From Zeus faber (lineage: Eukaryota > Chordata > Actinopteri > Zeiformes > Zeidae), in NCBI GenBank assembly GCA_960531495.1, contig OY482866.1:20648384-20712383 (forward strand): a stretch of DNA of 64,000 nt, in the 5' to 3' direction. The notes beneath the pieces were generated by a model. It was not told the DNA's origin and ran no database searches. It was given only the letters and a program-made list of their open reading frames with translations. Shown here piece by piece: positions 11,227 to 22,506 of this stretch (its first letter is position 1; each line of letters begins with the position of its first letter). The translations under genes and the position numbers were made by a program.

Positions 11227-11264
11227 GATTCTTACCTTCAAATCCCGGTTTGAAGGTAAGAATC
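11227..11264. repeat. Perfect hairpin, 16 bp arms, 6 nt loop
   Basis: GATTCTTACCTTCAAA (11227-11242) and its exact complement (11249-11264) flank the loop TCCCGG. There are no mismatches, which for such a short loop suggests a recent origin or selection for pairing. No T-run or tRNA-like flank is present. Confidence 0.95.
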
Positions 11265-12142
11265 TCTTGGCTCCGCTATAGAAATGAGGAGATGGCTTAG
11301 CAGGCAGCTGGAAAATCCCATGTGTGTAGCGTTGCATGAAGAAGGGCACATGTGTGAAGGCAGAAAAAGGCACTTTACACATGGTTGACTAAGCCAATTC
11401 ACAATTTCCCCTTTTGTTCCCCCCAAAGCTTCAAAGAGAGATGCAGGAAGACAGAGAGTCTTAGAGACTGGATTTATATCAAGCGCGGCTCTCCTCTCTC
11501 GGGACGCTTCAAAGACGCACAAGAGTTGAAAAATGTGGAGCAGGAGATTTGTAAACTCTGGAAAAGTTCTGTATGTTAATACGAGACGTGAGAAGTGAAT
11601 AAACAGTATACAAATGGGACAATATGCCTGGTTGCGCAAAATAAGAGCGGCCTATATCTCATGACGACTCATGGCCTTTGTGGATAGCCGTGGAATTTCA
11701 TATATGTTGTCTCTGAGGAGCGACGCAAAGGGAACGCGGCACAATAAACTTGTCAAAGTTGAACTATTAAGCGGCAGACAGAGCTACTGTGTGGCTTTAA
11801 AACCAAAGCCAGGGGGCGTATCTGCGCTCACGCTGATGTATACCGTGTGACATGGTCGTATTTTGATTCCCGTGTTGTGTATCGTTCCAGCCGAATGTAC
11901 GGTCCCAGCCCCTCGTGCGTATGAGCGTAACGCTTGACTTTGAGGTGCACAGCCACTCAGACTTAGCTGATCACGAGTCAGCTCATATGGCTCTTTTGGC
12001 ATTATTCACAGGTTACCCGCGCTTTATTCAGACCTCCCTCATGCCAGACACTTAGAATTATTTACGTAGATATCTTTTCCCGCCCCATGGTGGCCAAGTT
12101 TCCGCTCAGAATTTTTTCGGAAGTTGTTTAATGTAATAAATA
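11265..12142. other. Single-copy sequence, nothing recognised
   Basis: Mixed composition. No repeat, RNA or coding feature was found. Confidence 0.5.
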
Positions 12143-12205
12143 CTATAAATACTAGAAACCACAAATAGACGCTTTCTGTCTATTTGTGGTTTCTAGTATT
12201 TATAG
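12143..12205. repeat. Perfect hairpin, 28 bp arms, 7 nt loop
   Basis: The left arm 12143-12170 (starting CTATAAATAC, ending ACAAATAGAC) is the exact reverse complement of the right arm 12178-12205. The loop 12171-12177 is GCTTTCT. All 28 pairs are Watson-Crick. Total length is 63 nt, close to a pre-miRNA, but pairing stops abruptly at both arm ends, so a lower stem is lacking. It could be a template-switch product, an expressed hairpin RNA or an assembly artefact. Confidence 0.97.
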
Positions 12206-14194
12206 CATAGACAATCGGTTCTCACGTGTTCTAGTCTCAGGATCCGGATTTGTTGTTGGCCGCAAAGTCACGGCCCAAACGTCATTGTGAGATTTGAAGA
12301 TTGGCCAAAAACCAATTCAATAAAAAAACACCTCACGTCCCGATCGTCCGATCGACCGTTTTTTCGAGACGGCGATAGAAACTCAGTGAGGCCTCGTGAG
12401 AAAAGCGGGAAAACAACAGTCGCACCGCCGAACGGCTTCGCTTCGTCGGAGTGGACGTGCGCGCCCACAGCCCACTCCCACCGGGAACCGCGGCCCAGTT
12501 CTGGACCGGGGGCCGGCAGTTGAGACCCAGTTTGGCGAGAGGAGTTACTCTTCCTTTGCCAACGCTTAGCGACTGCATTTCCACGTGACACACAAAGACG
12601 GACCGCTCGGAAAACTGTTGCGTGGTGGGAAACGAGTGGAGTAGCACGTCTACTTTGCCCCCATTCATTTCGACTTTCAGAGTCTATTAATATTCTTGCT
12701 GCCACACAAAAACGGATTCAAGACAAATGAGCGCTCCTTAAAATACTACATACGCAAATGACCTTGAATTCCAGAAAGGCCGATAAAGGGTACCCCCGGA
12801 CGCGAAAATACAAATCCATCACTTCCTTCTGTTCCCCTGACCCCTTCTCCCCGGAGGGACCGACTCTCTCATTCAGCCGGCGACAGTTCTCCTCTGGCGA
12901 GGATCCGGCTGCAAACTTGGCCTAATTGAAACCCTTTTGAGTTTATTATGAATAAGAGAACACTCGCTTGCCCCCCCCCCCCCCGGAGACGGATGTGTTT
13001 AATGGCCGGGCACCATCCGCCGCGAAACGGGGGAAAAAAACCCCCCCGAAAAAACGGCGGCTTTCGAAAATGCTCAGCGGCATCTCACTGGCTGTCCCGG
13101 TTGCATAACACACCCGGCTGCAGGTGTGATTCATGGCACGAGAGAGCGGGGACGGCAGACGGAGGCTTCTCTCCGTCTGGCCGCTGACGGAGCGACCGTC
13201 CGCCATCGGTCGTTTGGTTGGCCCGGCAGGTCGGGCGGGGGTGGGGTTGAGGACGCCTGTTTCGGAGACGCGCTCGCCCGTTCAGGCCTAAAGTGAAGCG
13301 GGACGGGGATAATAGGATCGGGGATGGCTTTGTGGCACGGCCCTCTGTGATATGAATTGAGCCGTGGTGAGTTGGCGAGTTTGTCGCACGACAAATTTCT
13401 TTTGGCAGAGCCGACGCGCCCGTCGCCCCCGCCTGTCGGACGCGCGCCGTCTCTCCCTGCGTGAACGAGGGGTTTTTAAAGGGACGTGAATTATTCAAGC
13501 GAGGAATTAACGCGAGGAGAAGTGCGGCCGGGCCGTTCGCTCCGAGGGCGCGGCGTGCCGGTGGAGGAAGAGCGCCGGGGCGGCGGCCAACCCTCCGAGT
13601 TGCCGGCAGCTGTTCGGAGTTGGGACTTGGCAGGTGCAGATCACGGGGGAGCTCCGTCACAGCTCTGCCTCGTCCTCCTCCCGCCCGCCAGCGGTGGCCT
13701 CATTTATCCGTCAAAACCCCCACCCGCACACACCCGCCCTTCCTTTCGAGGGACATGTCGGAGCTAACACGCTCATACTTGCCGCGGCAACTCCCATCAC
13801 TTTTCCCTTTATTCCATCAATTACCTTCCTGTCAATGCTGCAATTGTCCACGCGAAGATGTCTGCAACCCACCCCCCCCCCCGTCCCCGTCTCCGCTCCA
13901 CCGCATCCCATAATGCCCGGCGCAGGAGACACGGCGGACGCCTTGTGACACACCAATATAGCCCGACATCAAGGCTGTGTCGCATCAGCTGTGGTATTCT
14001 TGTTGCCGTCGGCGCTAAATACCTGTGGGCCCCCCCACCCGAGCAGATAGTGTTTCCCCCCGCTGAAATATGCCTTCAATTACGATGTCATATCGCCGCT
14101 CCTCCGCCGCGTTCCACGGCGTTTTGCAGGAGTGATGAGGGGGGAATCAGGCACGGGCATTAGTTCCCCCCCTTCCTGACTGATGCGTCCCTTC
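12206..14194. other. CpG-rich single-copy block
   Basis: Dense CpG at 12340-12560 and 13140-13650, with a C14 run at 12971-12984. Several long open frames exist only because GC-rich DNA has few stops; none resembles a known protein. It could include CpG islands, but no promoter element or exon could be placed. Confidence 0.45.
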
Positions 14195-14360
14195 AGAAAG
14201 TCTCATTAGTCAAATGCATCTCCATCGCACGGCGTTGGCAGCCGCTCCCACTTCATTCCAAACCCGCTTTAATTACCGTGGATAGCAATCAGGTTTCTGT
14301 TCCTACGTGATAAAAGAGTCACCCGCCACAGATTTACGGTCAAAAAGAGCCACGGAAACT
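14195..14360. promoter_or_regulatory. Candidate conserved non-coding element
   Basis: Repeat-free, with ATGCAT, TTTAATTACC and CTCATTAG motifs typical of homeodomain/POU sites, between two CpG-rich blocks. Conservation cannot be tested here; the call rests only on composition and motif density. Confidence 0.25.
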
Positions 14361-16209
14361 TGAAACCTTTTTGCTTATTTATTTATTTTTATTTTTTCCC
14401 TGAATCGGCAGTCGGCCGTTTCGCCCTGCGTCGAGTCGTCCTCGCTGATGGCGCCTTGAAAGTTTGGGGAGCGAGGGAGCTGAGACTGTGACTAATTCAC
14501 GGATCCCGGATTTGGTGGGCCGAAGAACGGGTCTTCCTCGGCCGGCGTGCGATTTGGCACGTCGCGTGAACCCGCGGCGCCGCCCCCGCGCCATCGCATT
14601 GCGAGCCGATGATAACCCGGCCCCCTCAGCCGGCCCCGGCCATCCGGGCAGGCAGGTGTTAGCCGGAGCGCCGGGTGGGGGTGGGTGGGGAGGGGAGCGC
14701 GGAGCAGCCCGCCGGCGCGTTGGAGGATCGCGGGAGGCGCCACGTGGCCGGGCCTCCCTTCCCCACACAATCTGGCCCGTTCTGTTCCCCGGCTCGCGAC
14801 GGACGGACCCCTTTCCTGGCAGCGCCCGCGGAGACGCTGAGATCTGCTCCGGTGACAAACGGGTGGATCATGCGCCACCGCCCACGCCGCCGCTTAATCA
14901 TTTATTCGCCGCGGCTGCTGCTCGCACCTCGGGGAATTACACCGCATTATGTATGTTTTTGACTCCTTTTGCATCGGAAGAGTGTCGGGGTGTGGAAGGG
15001 AAGTGGATCATCAAACCTTGTGACATTTACGTCTCAGTGGGTGAGGGATCAGACGGTGTTTGTTAGGTCGGAGGCCGAGGCTGGACTCGCGCCGCGATGA
15101 AAACCACAAAACGCTCCCCGCAAAGTACCGGCGCGGGCTCATTTATTCGACAGTTTGTTTTCCAACCGTCTCATAAATACATGCGTCAAGCGTTGTTTTG
15201 GATGCATGATTTTCAATGGAACGGAATTATTAAGCCGCAAAGAAAACAAAATAAAATAAAAATCCCGGAACAACCTTTGAGTATTTCAACAGACAGTCCT
15301 TTGTGTGCAGAATATCCATCGCCGTCATCCTTTGGTGTAAAGGCGTCCCAGGTTCTAATTAGCGGTGAAGGAATAGGAAAAAGGGAAAAACCTCGTCGCC
15401 GCGGCGCCCCGCTCTGTGAAAACAAATCGGCCCAATCAGCGGCTTGATACGAGCGGCCGCCGCCGGTGCGACGTCCCGGAGCCCCCCCGAAAAAGAAAGA
15501 ACCTTGTGAAGCTGATGCTGTTGTTTATCGATTCCACTCGCGGCGGAACAATCGGCGCAGGTGTGCGACGCGTAAATGAGAGAGAGTGCTGCCGCCGGCG
15601 CCCATCATGCAAACGTCAGTGTTCAAATACACAAACGCTTCATTGCAAATATGGGGTTTTGAATCCTCCGGCAGCTTGCCGCTGTCCACCTCTCTCATTT
15701 CTGACAGCGGTTGATCGTTTCGGAAATACGGTTCAAACTCCCTCTGATGATCTTTGCCGGAACACTCTGCGGAGAAGCAAACCAAGACAGAGGCGTATGT
15801 GCATATATTTGTACATGGCTGAACACTCGGGGTGAGATGGTATCCATGGCAGCAGGGCTACATCATTCTGATACATGTGCTAGAAATGTGAGTTGAAAAG
15901 CTGTGATATCGCCACGGTTCATTGGAGATGTCTTCCGTGCTGATTTTATTTCGCACCACTCTGGTCCTCAAGGGTGCACGGACTGCGTTTTTTTTTTTTC
16001 CCCCCCGGTGACCGTCTGCATTCTTCAGTACTGACACAGTTGGATTATACAGCAGCATAGCCAGCGGGAGCCGGAAGTGCGCCTTTATTTATCTCGGCCC
16101 GTTTGTGCGGACCGGCGGAATCGACTAAAATCAAAGTTGGCCCGAGCGCTGGGAATTTAGCGCGTCCCGCTGGGTCCGGGAGCTGAAATAAGACTGATAC
16201 AGCCCGGTG
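14361..16209. other. CpG-rich then mixed single-copy sequence
   Basis: CpG density is high at 14400-14930, then drops. No recognisable gene; open frames across 14379-15066 are compositional. Confidence 0.45.
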
Positions 16210-16269
16210 AGCCTTGATGGAAGGTGAAATAAAGAGAAAGGAGGAGAAAAAAAAAAAAAAAAAAAAAAA
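16210..16269. repeat. A-rich tract with A23
   Basis: A purine-rich run (GGAAGGTGAAATAAAGAGAAAGG and following) leads into an uninterrupted A23 at 16247-16269. It could be a retroposon tail, but nothing upstream resembles a SINE or a processed gene. Confidence 0.8.
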
Positions 16270-16734
16270 GGCGGGTGGTGAAAATTGTCAGAGATGGGGT
16301 TTGGACCCCTGGGGGACGCCTGGAGATTGGGGGAAGAACACAAGGGCTCCCTCGCTGGAGTCAGTCATTTGAGGAGTGAGAAGTCACCTGGTGACACCGG
16401 AAGAGGGGAAGAGACCATTTCAGCAATTGCAGCGTTTGAACTCACTCATGGCTGCGACAATTATGAGCGTGGAGCACTTCTAAGTGGAATGCATTAAACA
16501 CTTATGGGCAAATGGAGTGATTCATCTCTCTGGCATTCAAAATGTTATCCTGCTGTTGGTATTGCATGGGATACGAGTGGGGCTCCAAGGCACAGAGAAA
16601 CATAATTAAAATGCTGCTAACTGGATGAATACGAATGTGTTTCACACAAACACAAGACTATTTGCACAATTTGCAAGGACCCGGAGAATTTGTGTCTTCA
16701 TTTTAGCTCTTTTTTTTTTTTTTGTAATGTAATG
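16270..16734. other. Single-copy spacer, nothing recognised
   Basis: Mixed sequence without repeats until the T13 run near 16710. Confidence 0.5.
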
Positions 16735-16970
16735 TAAAAAATGTAAAAATGTAATATTAAAAATATTTACATTTTTTATATTTGTACATTTTATAACATA
16801 CGTGAACATCAATACAAATATTCAATTAAATATTTAAAAATATATTATATGTATTATTAAATATTTATTTATATATATATTACCTGAACGTCCTCCGGGA
16901 GAATAATTCGCACAGTTTAGTTAGTATAGTTTGCCTTGTTAGTATAGTTTTGTTAGTATAGTTTGTTTTT
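16735..16970. repeat. AT-rich block with TTAGTATAGTTT tandem
   Basis: Nearly pure A/T at 16735-16885 with recurrent ATGTAAAAAT and AATATTTACAT words that can pair. It ends with three copies of TTAGTATAGTTT-like units at 16921-16965. Confidence 0.7.
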
Positions 16971-19759
16971 GATACTTTTAAAGAGTTATAGATTCACTCA
17001 AAAAAAATACAAATAGGAATCCTGACGTTTCTTTTGGGGAGTTTGTCGGCGTAGCGCTGCCGCCCTGATCACCTGACCGTAGTTCCAGCCCCGCCGGAAT
17101 TTTCCTCCTCACCGCCCAATTATCGCTCCGGCTTCCCTTTCTTTTCCCCCTTGCAGAACCTCGGCCCCTCTGGGGAATAAGTCCCCGACCCCCCACCCCC
17201 ACCCTAACCCCTGCCCGCAGGTCCTTTTCTGCCCGTTTCCATTTTCCCTTCTCCCCGTTCCCGTGGAGAACGACCCTATTATGATTATTCTGGGAAATCA
17301 GAAATGTAAATGTGAAAAAAACGGAGGACTCCCTCCACCAGAGCGTCGGGCATGGGATGGCGCCTGGGTTTGGGTAAGCCCCGGATCCCGTCTGCAGCCC
17401 AGTAGGCGGGCGGTGCCGACACGGCGCCGCGCATTTCAAACCTGGACGATTCGGATCTTTTATCGTCTCCAAAAAAACCCTCTGCGCGACGAGCGACGCC
17501 GCAAAGCGGAAAAGCAAATGCGGCTTTATCGGAGAGACGGCGCGACGGCGTTCCTCCCCAGCCTCCGCTCGGACCACCGAGGCGGACGTGGGGGACGCGC
17601 GCTGCACGGCTCCGTGCGAACGAGCCTCCTGTTGAAAAAAACGGGCGGTTCCGCTTCACACGCACGTGACCCAGAGGGGTTAAAAACGAGAAGGACTGTC
17701 GGAATGCTGCCGGAGATAATATGGAAGACTCGCAAACAAATCGTTTGAATGACTCTGGTTGGCCACCACTGTTTGGATTTGTCGACACGGGCGGTATAAC
17801 GGAAGGTAGCGATTCGCCGTATTGGAATTAAATTCGGTTGCCCGGGTCTGATCTCATCATTTTTTTTCATTGACTGGAGTATTTTATATATCTTTATATT
17901 GTATTCAAACGTTGGACATGTTGTATGTTGTTTTCATTTCCGACCATGGCCAAACATTCCCCGCCTTCAGTGTTTGACAGAATAAGTGGAAAGCAGATTG
18001 ATGTTTATCTCCCTTTAAAAAGAAAAAAAAAAAAAAAAAAAAGAAAATTTTACGCTGATACGATCGCTGAGTCGAAGCCGCGCCCCGATCCCAACCGTGA
18101 GTTTTTGTGATGCGCTGCACCCCCCAGTTGACGCCGCCGCGTCCCTAAAAATCACGACCCATTGTGATAAAGTGCGAAACAATCGGCATTTAAATTTACG
18201 CCGGCGCCAGGGGCATATTAATGGTTCGGTTGAACAGAGCCGGTGAAGCGCGGCGCCCCCAGTGGAGCGGCCGCTCCTTTGTCCCCGGTTTTTGCTTCAC
18301 CACAAAAACGCTCTTGCACTTTGACGTCGGAGGAATTTGGCACAGTAAATACGTGGATTTTTCACCATAATGTTCCACCAATGCGCTCCTCGGCCCCATA
18401 TTTGTTGCATGTATTTGAGGATGGAAATATCCGGCCGACGGTCACCGCGTTGCGCCGCAGGGCTTTGGGTGATATCGCCAAACGTGGGATTGTCGCCCGA
18501 CGAGCGTGAAAAAGAATGGCCGTTTGGATGCAGGCTCGTGGCCGACATCCCGACTCACACCGCTACTCTGTCTGCAATCCGCCCAAATGCGTCCTGGCGA
18601 CCTACGCTCGCAGGATCGAAGCGTCTCGAAGGTTTCCGGGGAAATCCTTAGGGTTTGCCGGTGATTTTGAGGATTCTTTTTTCTTTCCTTCCTGGGGCTC
18701 GATCTTTCAGTGGCTCACGTCCCAGTGAGCCAGGGCGTCCGCTCCCCCCCTGGGGGGGAGGGGGGCAGTAGCAGCCGCCGGACTTCAAGGACGATCAAGG
18801 TGAGGCGGTGGCTCGGCCCCCGGCCCTTCTCCGCGATGACCTGAAACGATCTTTTTCCCATGACGAGGAGATGGAAGCGAGCCGACGGCCCCGCGGTTGG
18901 GTTTACTGCCAGGTTGCCAACAGGGGGTCGGAGCCAAAATGGCGACAGGGATTTACCGAGGGTGGGGGAGGGGGCGGTTGTCTAATCAGCCGTGTTCACT
19001 TTGTGCCTTCTCTTTGGTTCGGTTTCTCCGGCCCCTCCTCCGGCGAAAGGAGCGTTTCGGGGCGGGGCCGCGCTCGGCTCGAGCCTCACCTCGGCTCCCA
19101 ACGTCAAACCGCGTCGGAGCAGCTGAACTGATTCATCCGATCGGGGGTATTGTCTTCCGAGCTAAAACCGATGAGGCAAACAAAATGGCAGCATTTCTGA
19201 TCGCCGCCCCCTCGAGGTCTCTTGATCGCGGCGATTCAAAGCCAAAGAGGCATCTTGCGTGTGAAGATGAATCGCCGCGCACATACCCACGGCGGGACGA
19301 GGCTTCTGCAGAGATTGCGCCCATAAGGCGCTGGATGGAGATATGAAACGGCCAAGCTGTTCCCCGCGAAAACATCTGACGTTCGGCACACAGCCTGCTC
19401 ACGAGGAGGGACAGCGGGAAAGCACAAACGCTCTCCTCCGTTTAAGCCCTTTTTTTTTTTTTTTTTCCCTCATGTAAAATGGATGTCTTGGTCCGGCGGT
19501 TCCGTATAATACTCGTAGATTTTAGGCGGGAGCTGATGGGATTGCTGCTGTACTTCAATTAAAACAAAATAAACAACATACGGCAGCGATAGCAATGGAG
19601 GGAAGGAGGAACAATAATTCATCAATGGAATGCATAATACAGTCATTGTATCAAGAGACTCTCTGAATCTGACCTGTCCTGTCTCCCGCTAGACTGATGA
19701 CTAACCGCTATTCACTCGGCTTTTTTCATTTTTAATTAATTAATTTATTTATTTTCCCC
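16971..19759. other. CpG-rich single-copy block
   Basis: High CpG at 17350-17650 and 18190-19130, an A20 run at 18023-18042, and a near-palindrome CTCCCCCCC/GGGGGGGAG with a single T spacer at 18742-18760. Several open frames of 70-210 codons were inspected; none resembles a protein family I know. Confidence 0.45.
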
Positions 19760-19915
19760 GGCGCACGTTCAGCCTAACGCCCCGGATTTGATTATCGTTC
19801 CCGTCGTCACAATGATGCGCGACACGGCGCAATTACTCATCAGGGTCCGTAATCACTCGGTCTGAGTGTGCATTTAATTACCGGAGTATTAACCAAAAAA
19901 ATAATTGCACTCAAA
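19760..19915. promoter_or_regulatory. Candidate conserved non-coding element
   Basis: Repeat-free, with GATTATCG, GCAATTACTCATCA, ATTTAATTACC and AATAATTGCAC words, consistent with clustered homeodomain/bZIP-type sites. Conservation is untested. Confidence 0.25.
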
Positions 19916-20119
19916 CGCCAGTCGGGCAGAACGGGATTCGGCGAGGGGGACCCTGACCGTGATTGCCGCTCGTAAATCCAAACATGAAACCGGGCGCGGC
20001 TCTGCCTCGCGCTTAAGCGGCTTGCTGAACGGAAACTAATCCCGTTCCGTGGTTTTATACAGTTCATTAGTGTAGTTCATTGAGACGTTTTGTAATGGAG
20101 GTACGAATGTTCTCCGGGG

Positions 20120-20330
20120 AGAATCCACAACGCGTGGATGGTCGCCGCCGATAGCACCGTAAATTGAGACTGTCGACTGCACCCGCTATCTGCTCCGACT
20201 CGGCGTCCGATTCACAAAATGTATTGCGCTTATGATATGCCGGCACAAACAGGGCCACAAAGTGTGGCAGCCGAGGGCAATAGGCCCTTGTTTCGCGCCA
20301 CAATCATCCGAGTGGCAAAGTAAATGAGGG
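20120..20330 (+). repeat. Duplicated ~205 bp non-coding element, copy 1
   Basis: This block is collinear with 26520-26723. ATAGCACC(G/A)TAAATTG occurs at 20151 and 26551, and GCCCTTGTTTCGCG at 20284 and 26684. GTGGCAAAGT closes both. Identity by eye is about two thirds over the whole length with small balanced indels. It has no terminal inverted repeat, tail or coding frame. It could be a pair of paralogous regulatory elements or two copies of an old SINE/MITE. Confidence 0.8.
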
Positions 20331-21039
20331 CAAGGACCCCCCTCACGCGAAGACCCCCGTTACGCGTTGATGATTTTTATTTATTTTTCGGTCCCCGCTT
20401 CAGTTACCACCAACCCTCCGAAGACTGTATGAATGAAATATTTATTAATTATAAATAATCATTTCATTCTTACTTAACAATTCAATGATTTCACGTTTTT
20501 GCAATGAGGCTCATTTGCATGGAAAGGGTGAGATTTTGCGCCAAACGTATGCATAAAACCTCATTTATGTGCAAATAAATAATAGGTGCTGGTGAATAAC
20601 ACGCTTTCTTTTTGCCGTAACACAGGTTTACCGGCCGCAAAAGCCACGCAATCCTTTTGTGAATTCTCCCCCCTGTGTGTTATATCTGCAGCAGTTTGGC
20701 ATCACACACTCAGGGAAATTGCCGATTGTAGTCGCTGTGTTTACGGTATGTGAGGTGCATGGCAAGTTCTTCCCATATTGTCATCGGGCTGGTGGGGCTT
20801 CCGCACTTTCTTTCCACACCCACCCTCCCTTGCAGGGGTCACTTTGTCTGGAGAACTGCCCCGGCACTTCCTATTAGGTCTCTGAATTGGCTGCCAATGT
20901 GTCACAGAATTGATTTTTAAGATACCGCTCCTCGTTTCCACATCTCTCAGTGGCTTAGGGCCAAAATACATCCGTGCTTCGCTCCCCCAATGTGAACCAC
21001 TCTGACCTCTTCGGTCATCTGGAGACGGTCTGCTAACTG
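20331..21039. other. AT-rich single-copy sequence
   Basis: Contains an imperfect inverted repeat, GAATGAAAT (20431-20439) and ATTTCATTC (20461-20469), with inner ATTTAT/ATAAAT arms. Several ATGCAAAT-like octamer words (near 20512-20575) are present. No gene seen. Confidence 0.5.
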
Positions 21040-21094
21040 GACCTTGGGCGGATGCAAAACACTGTACCGCAGTGTTTTGCATCCGCCCAAGGTC
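21040..21094. repeat. Perfect hairpin, 25 bp arms, 5 nt loop
   Basis: The left arm 21040-21064 (starting GACCTTGGGCGG, ending AAAACACTG) is the exact reverse complement of 21070-21094. The loop is TACCG. All 25 pairs are canonical. Like the hairpin at 12143, pairing ends sharply. Origin by intrastrand template switching is a natural explanation; expression as a hairpin RNA is possible. Confidence 0.97.
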
Positions 21095-22450
21095 TTACAG
21101 TACGCTCCACATTGTTGGCGCAAACTTTGTGAATATCACAATGCTCATGACTTTGAAATCAGTCTCAAAACATTTATGTCTGTCGGATTTCAGGTTTTTA
21201 CTCCTGAGTTGGTAGTTAGGGCCGTGCCAAGTTTCGAGTCGGGTTGGAGTCCTCACAACCACAGTGAGCGCTGGTTCCAGTCCTGCCATGTTAACGTGTG
21301 TAGGCCGGTCTCAAATTGCGCTTCGATGCCCTCATCTGTTTTCAGCTTTCTACTTGTGTAGTTTTATATCATGCGTTTTATTCTTGAGGTGGAGCACTTG
21401 TGCCATACTCGTAAACTCGTCCATTCGCACCCTATGGACAATGCAGATTCGCCGATGAGCCGAACCGTCCGGGAATACCAACTACCAGACAGATACCGAG
21501 ATGGCTACCCTTCTTACTGCTTCATGACGTAGTTGCTTATTCTTTCCTGTTACTCATTCTCCCGCTGAACTAAAAACTTGGAAGCCCGAGATCAAACTAA
21601 GAGGAGTTTGTGGAGCTGCAGAGACCTTCAGTAGGCGTCAGGGTGTCCGATGTTTATTCCAACTCCCAATACAGTATGTCTTATGGCACCCAGGCCCCCT
21701 TCGCTCCGGCTCTCCCTTTGTTTTGCCTCTATTTCCCCGCTATCTATTTCCCGCACCCCTGGCGTGAGACGTGATTATATGCGACAACATTCTGCACAGC
21801 AGGGACACGCTGCGGGTGTTGGCTGGGGACCTCGTTGGGGGACCTCGCTGTCTCTCAAGCTCCTGGCCCCTAGCGAGGGCTGACCTCCTCGCGCACACAA
21901 ACACGCTCATACATACTAACCACCACGCGCGGCGGACCCAGGCGGCTTGTCCGACACGCTGAGTCGGCACCGTGGGTGGCTGGAGTTGCGGGGACGTCAA
22001 CAGCCTCCGGGCGCTCGACCCACCTCGCCGCACACAGTGTGCGAAGCCGGAGCGGGGGCAAGAGCTGCCGCGAAAACACACGTTGAAGGAAAACGCCTGT
22101 GTATATTTTTTAAGGCTAAATCAAATTTGTCAATTGTCGGGCTCCTCAGGATATTTTAAATTGATCCAGTACGGTGACAATGGCTTCAGCCGACTGCCGT
22201 GCACCGAGCTGCAATTCGTAGCACAATGGGGCAATCACAAGCATGTTACTCGGTGACGGCAATTGAATTACACCATTGACACTAGTCTCTCAATAATGGG
22301 ACTATTCAAAAGATTCTGAGGCCATTCACTCAGGCTCACTCCCAATGATTGAAAAATCAGGTGTCGAGTTAAAACACTTTCTTGTAAGTTCATAATCTAG
22401 CAGCGGTGATTGTTACCTGTTGTGTTCGGTCTCAACCAAAGTCCGTTTGT
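21095..22450. other. Single-copy sequence with one possible repeat trace
   Basis: CATTCGCACCCTATGGACAATG at 21422 (written here as CATTCGCACC and CTATGGACAATG) resembles a phrase common in fish repeats, CATTCACACCTATGGACAAT. The rest is unremarkable. Confidence 0.4.
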
Positions 22451-22506
22451 TACATTTCACTGCATATACGTATGACCCTATGTCATGTGATAAATAAACC
22501 TCTTGA
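22451..22506 (+). mobile_element. L2-type LINE 3' end (copy 3)
   Basis: ACATTTCACTGCATATACG at 22452, then ATGTGATAAATAAACC and CTCTTGA, matches the reverse complements of the 2363 and 41362 copies. It is in the opposite orientation to them. Only the terminal ~55 bp is recognisable. Confidence 0.65.

Noticed and set aside
12143-12205. Known microRNA gene
   Set aside because: The arm sequence does not match any microRNA I know, and the lower stem is missing; kept as a hairpin only.
13085-13660. 191-codon minus-strand frame as a gene
   Set aside because: CpG-rich DNA with overlapping open frames on both strands and no recognisable family.
16210-16269. Processed pseudogene or SINE tail at the A23 run
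   Set aside because: No upstream promoter boxes, coding remnant or target duplication seen.
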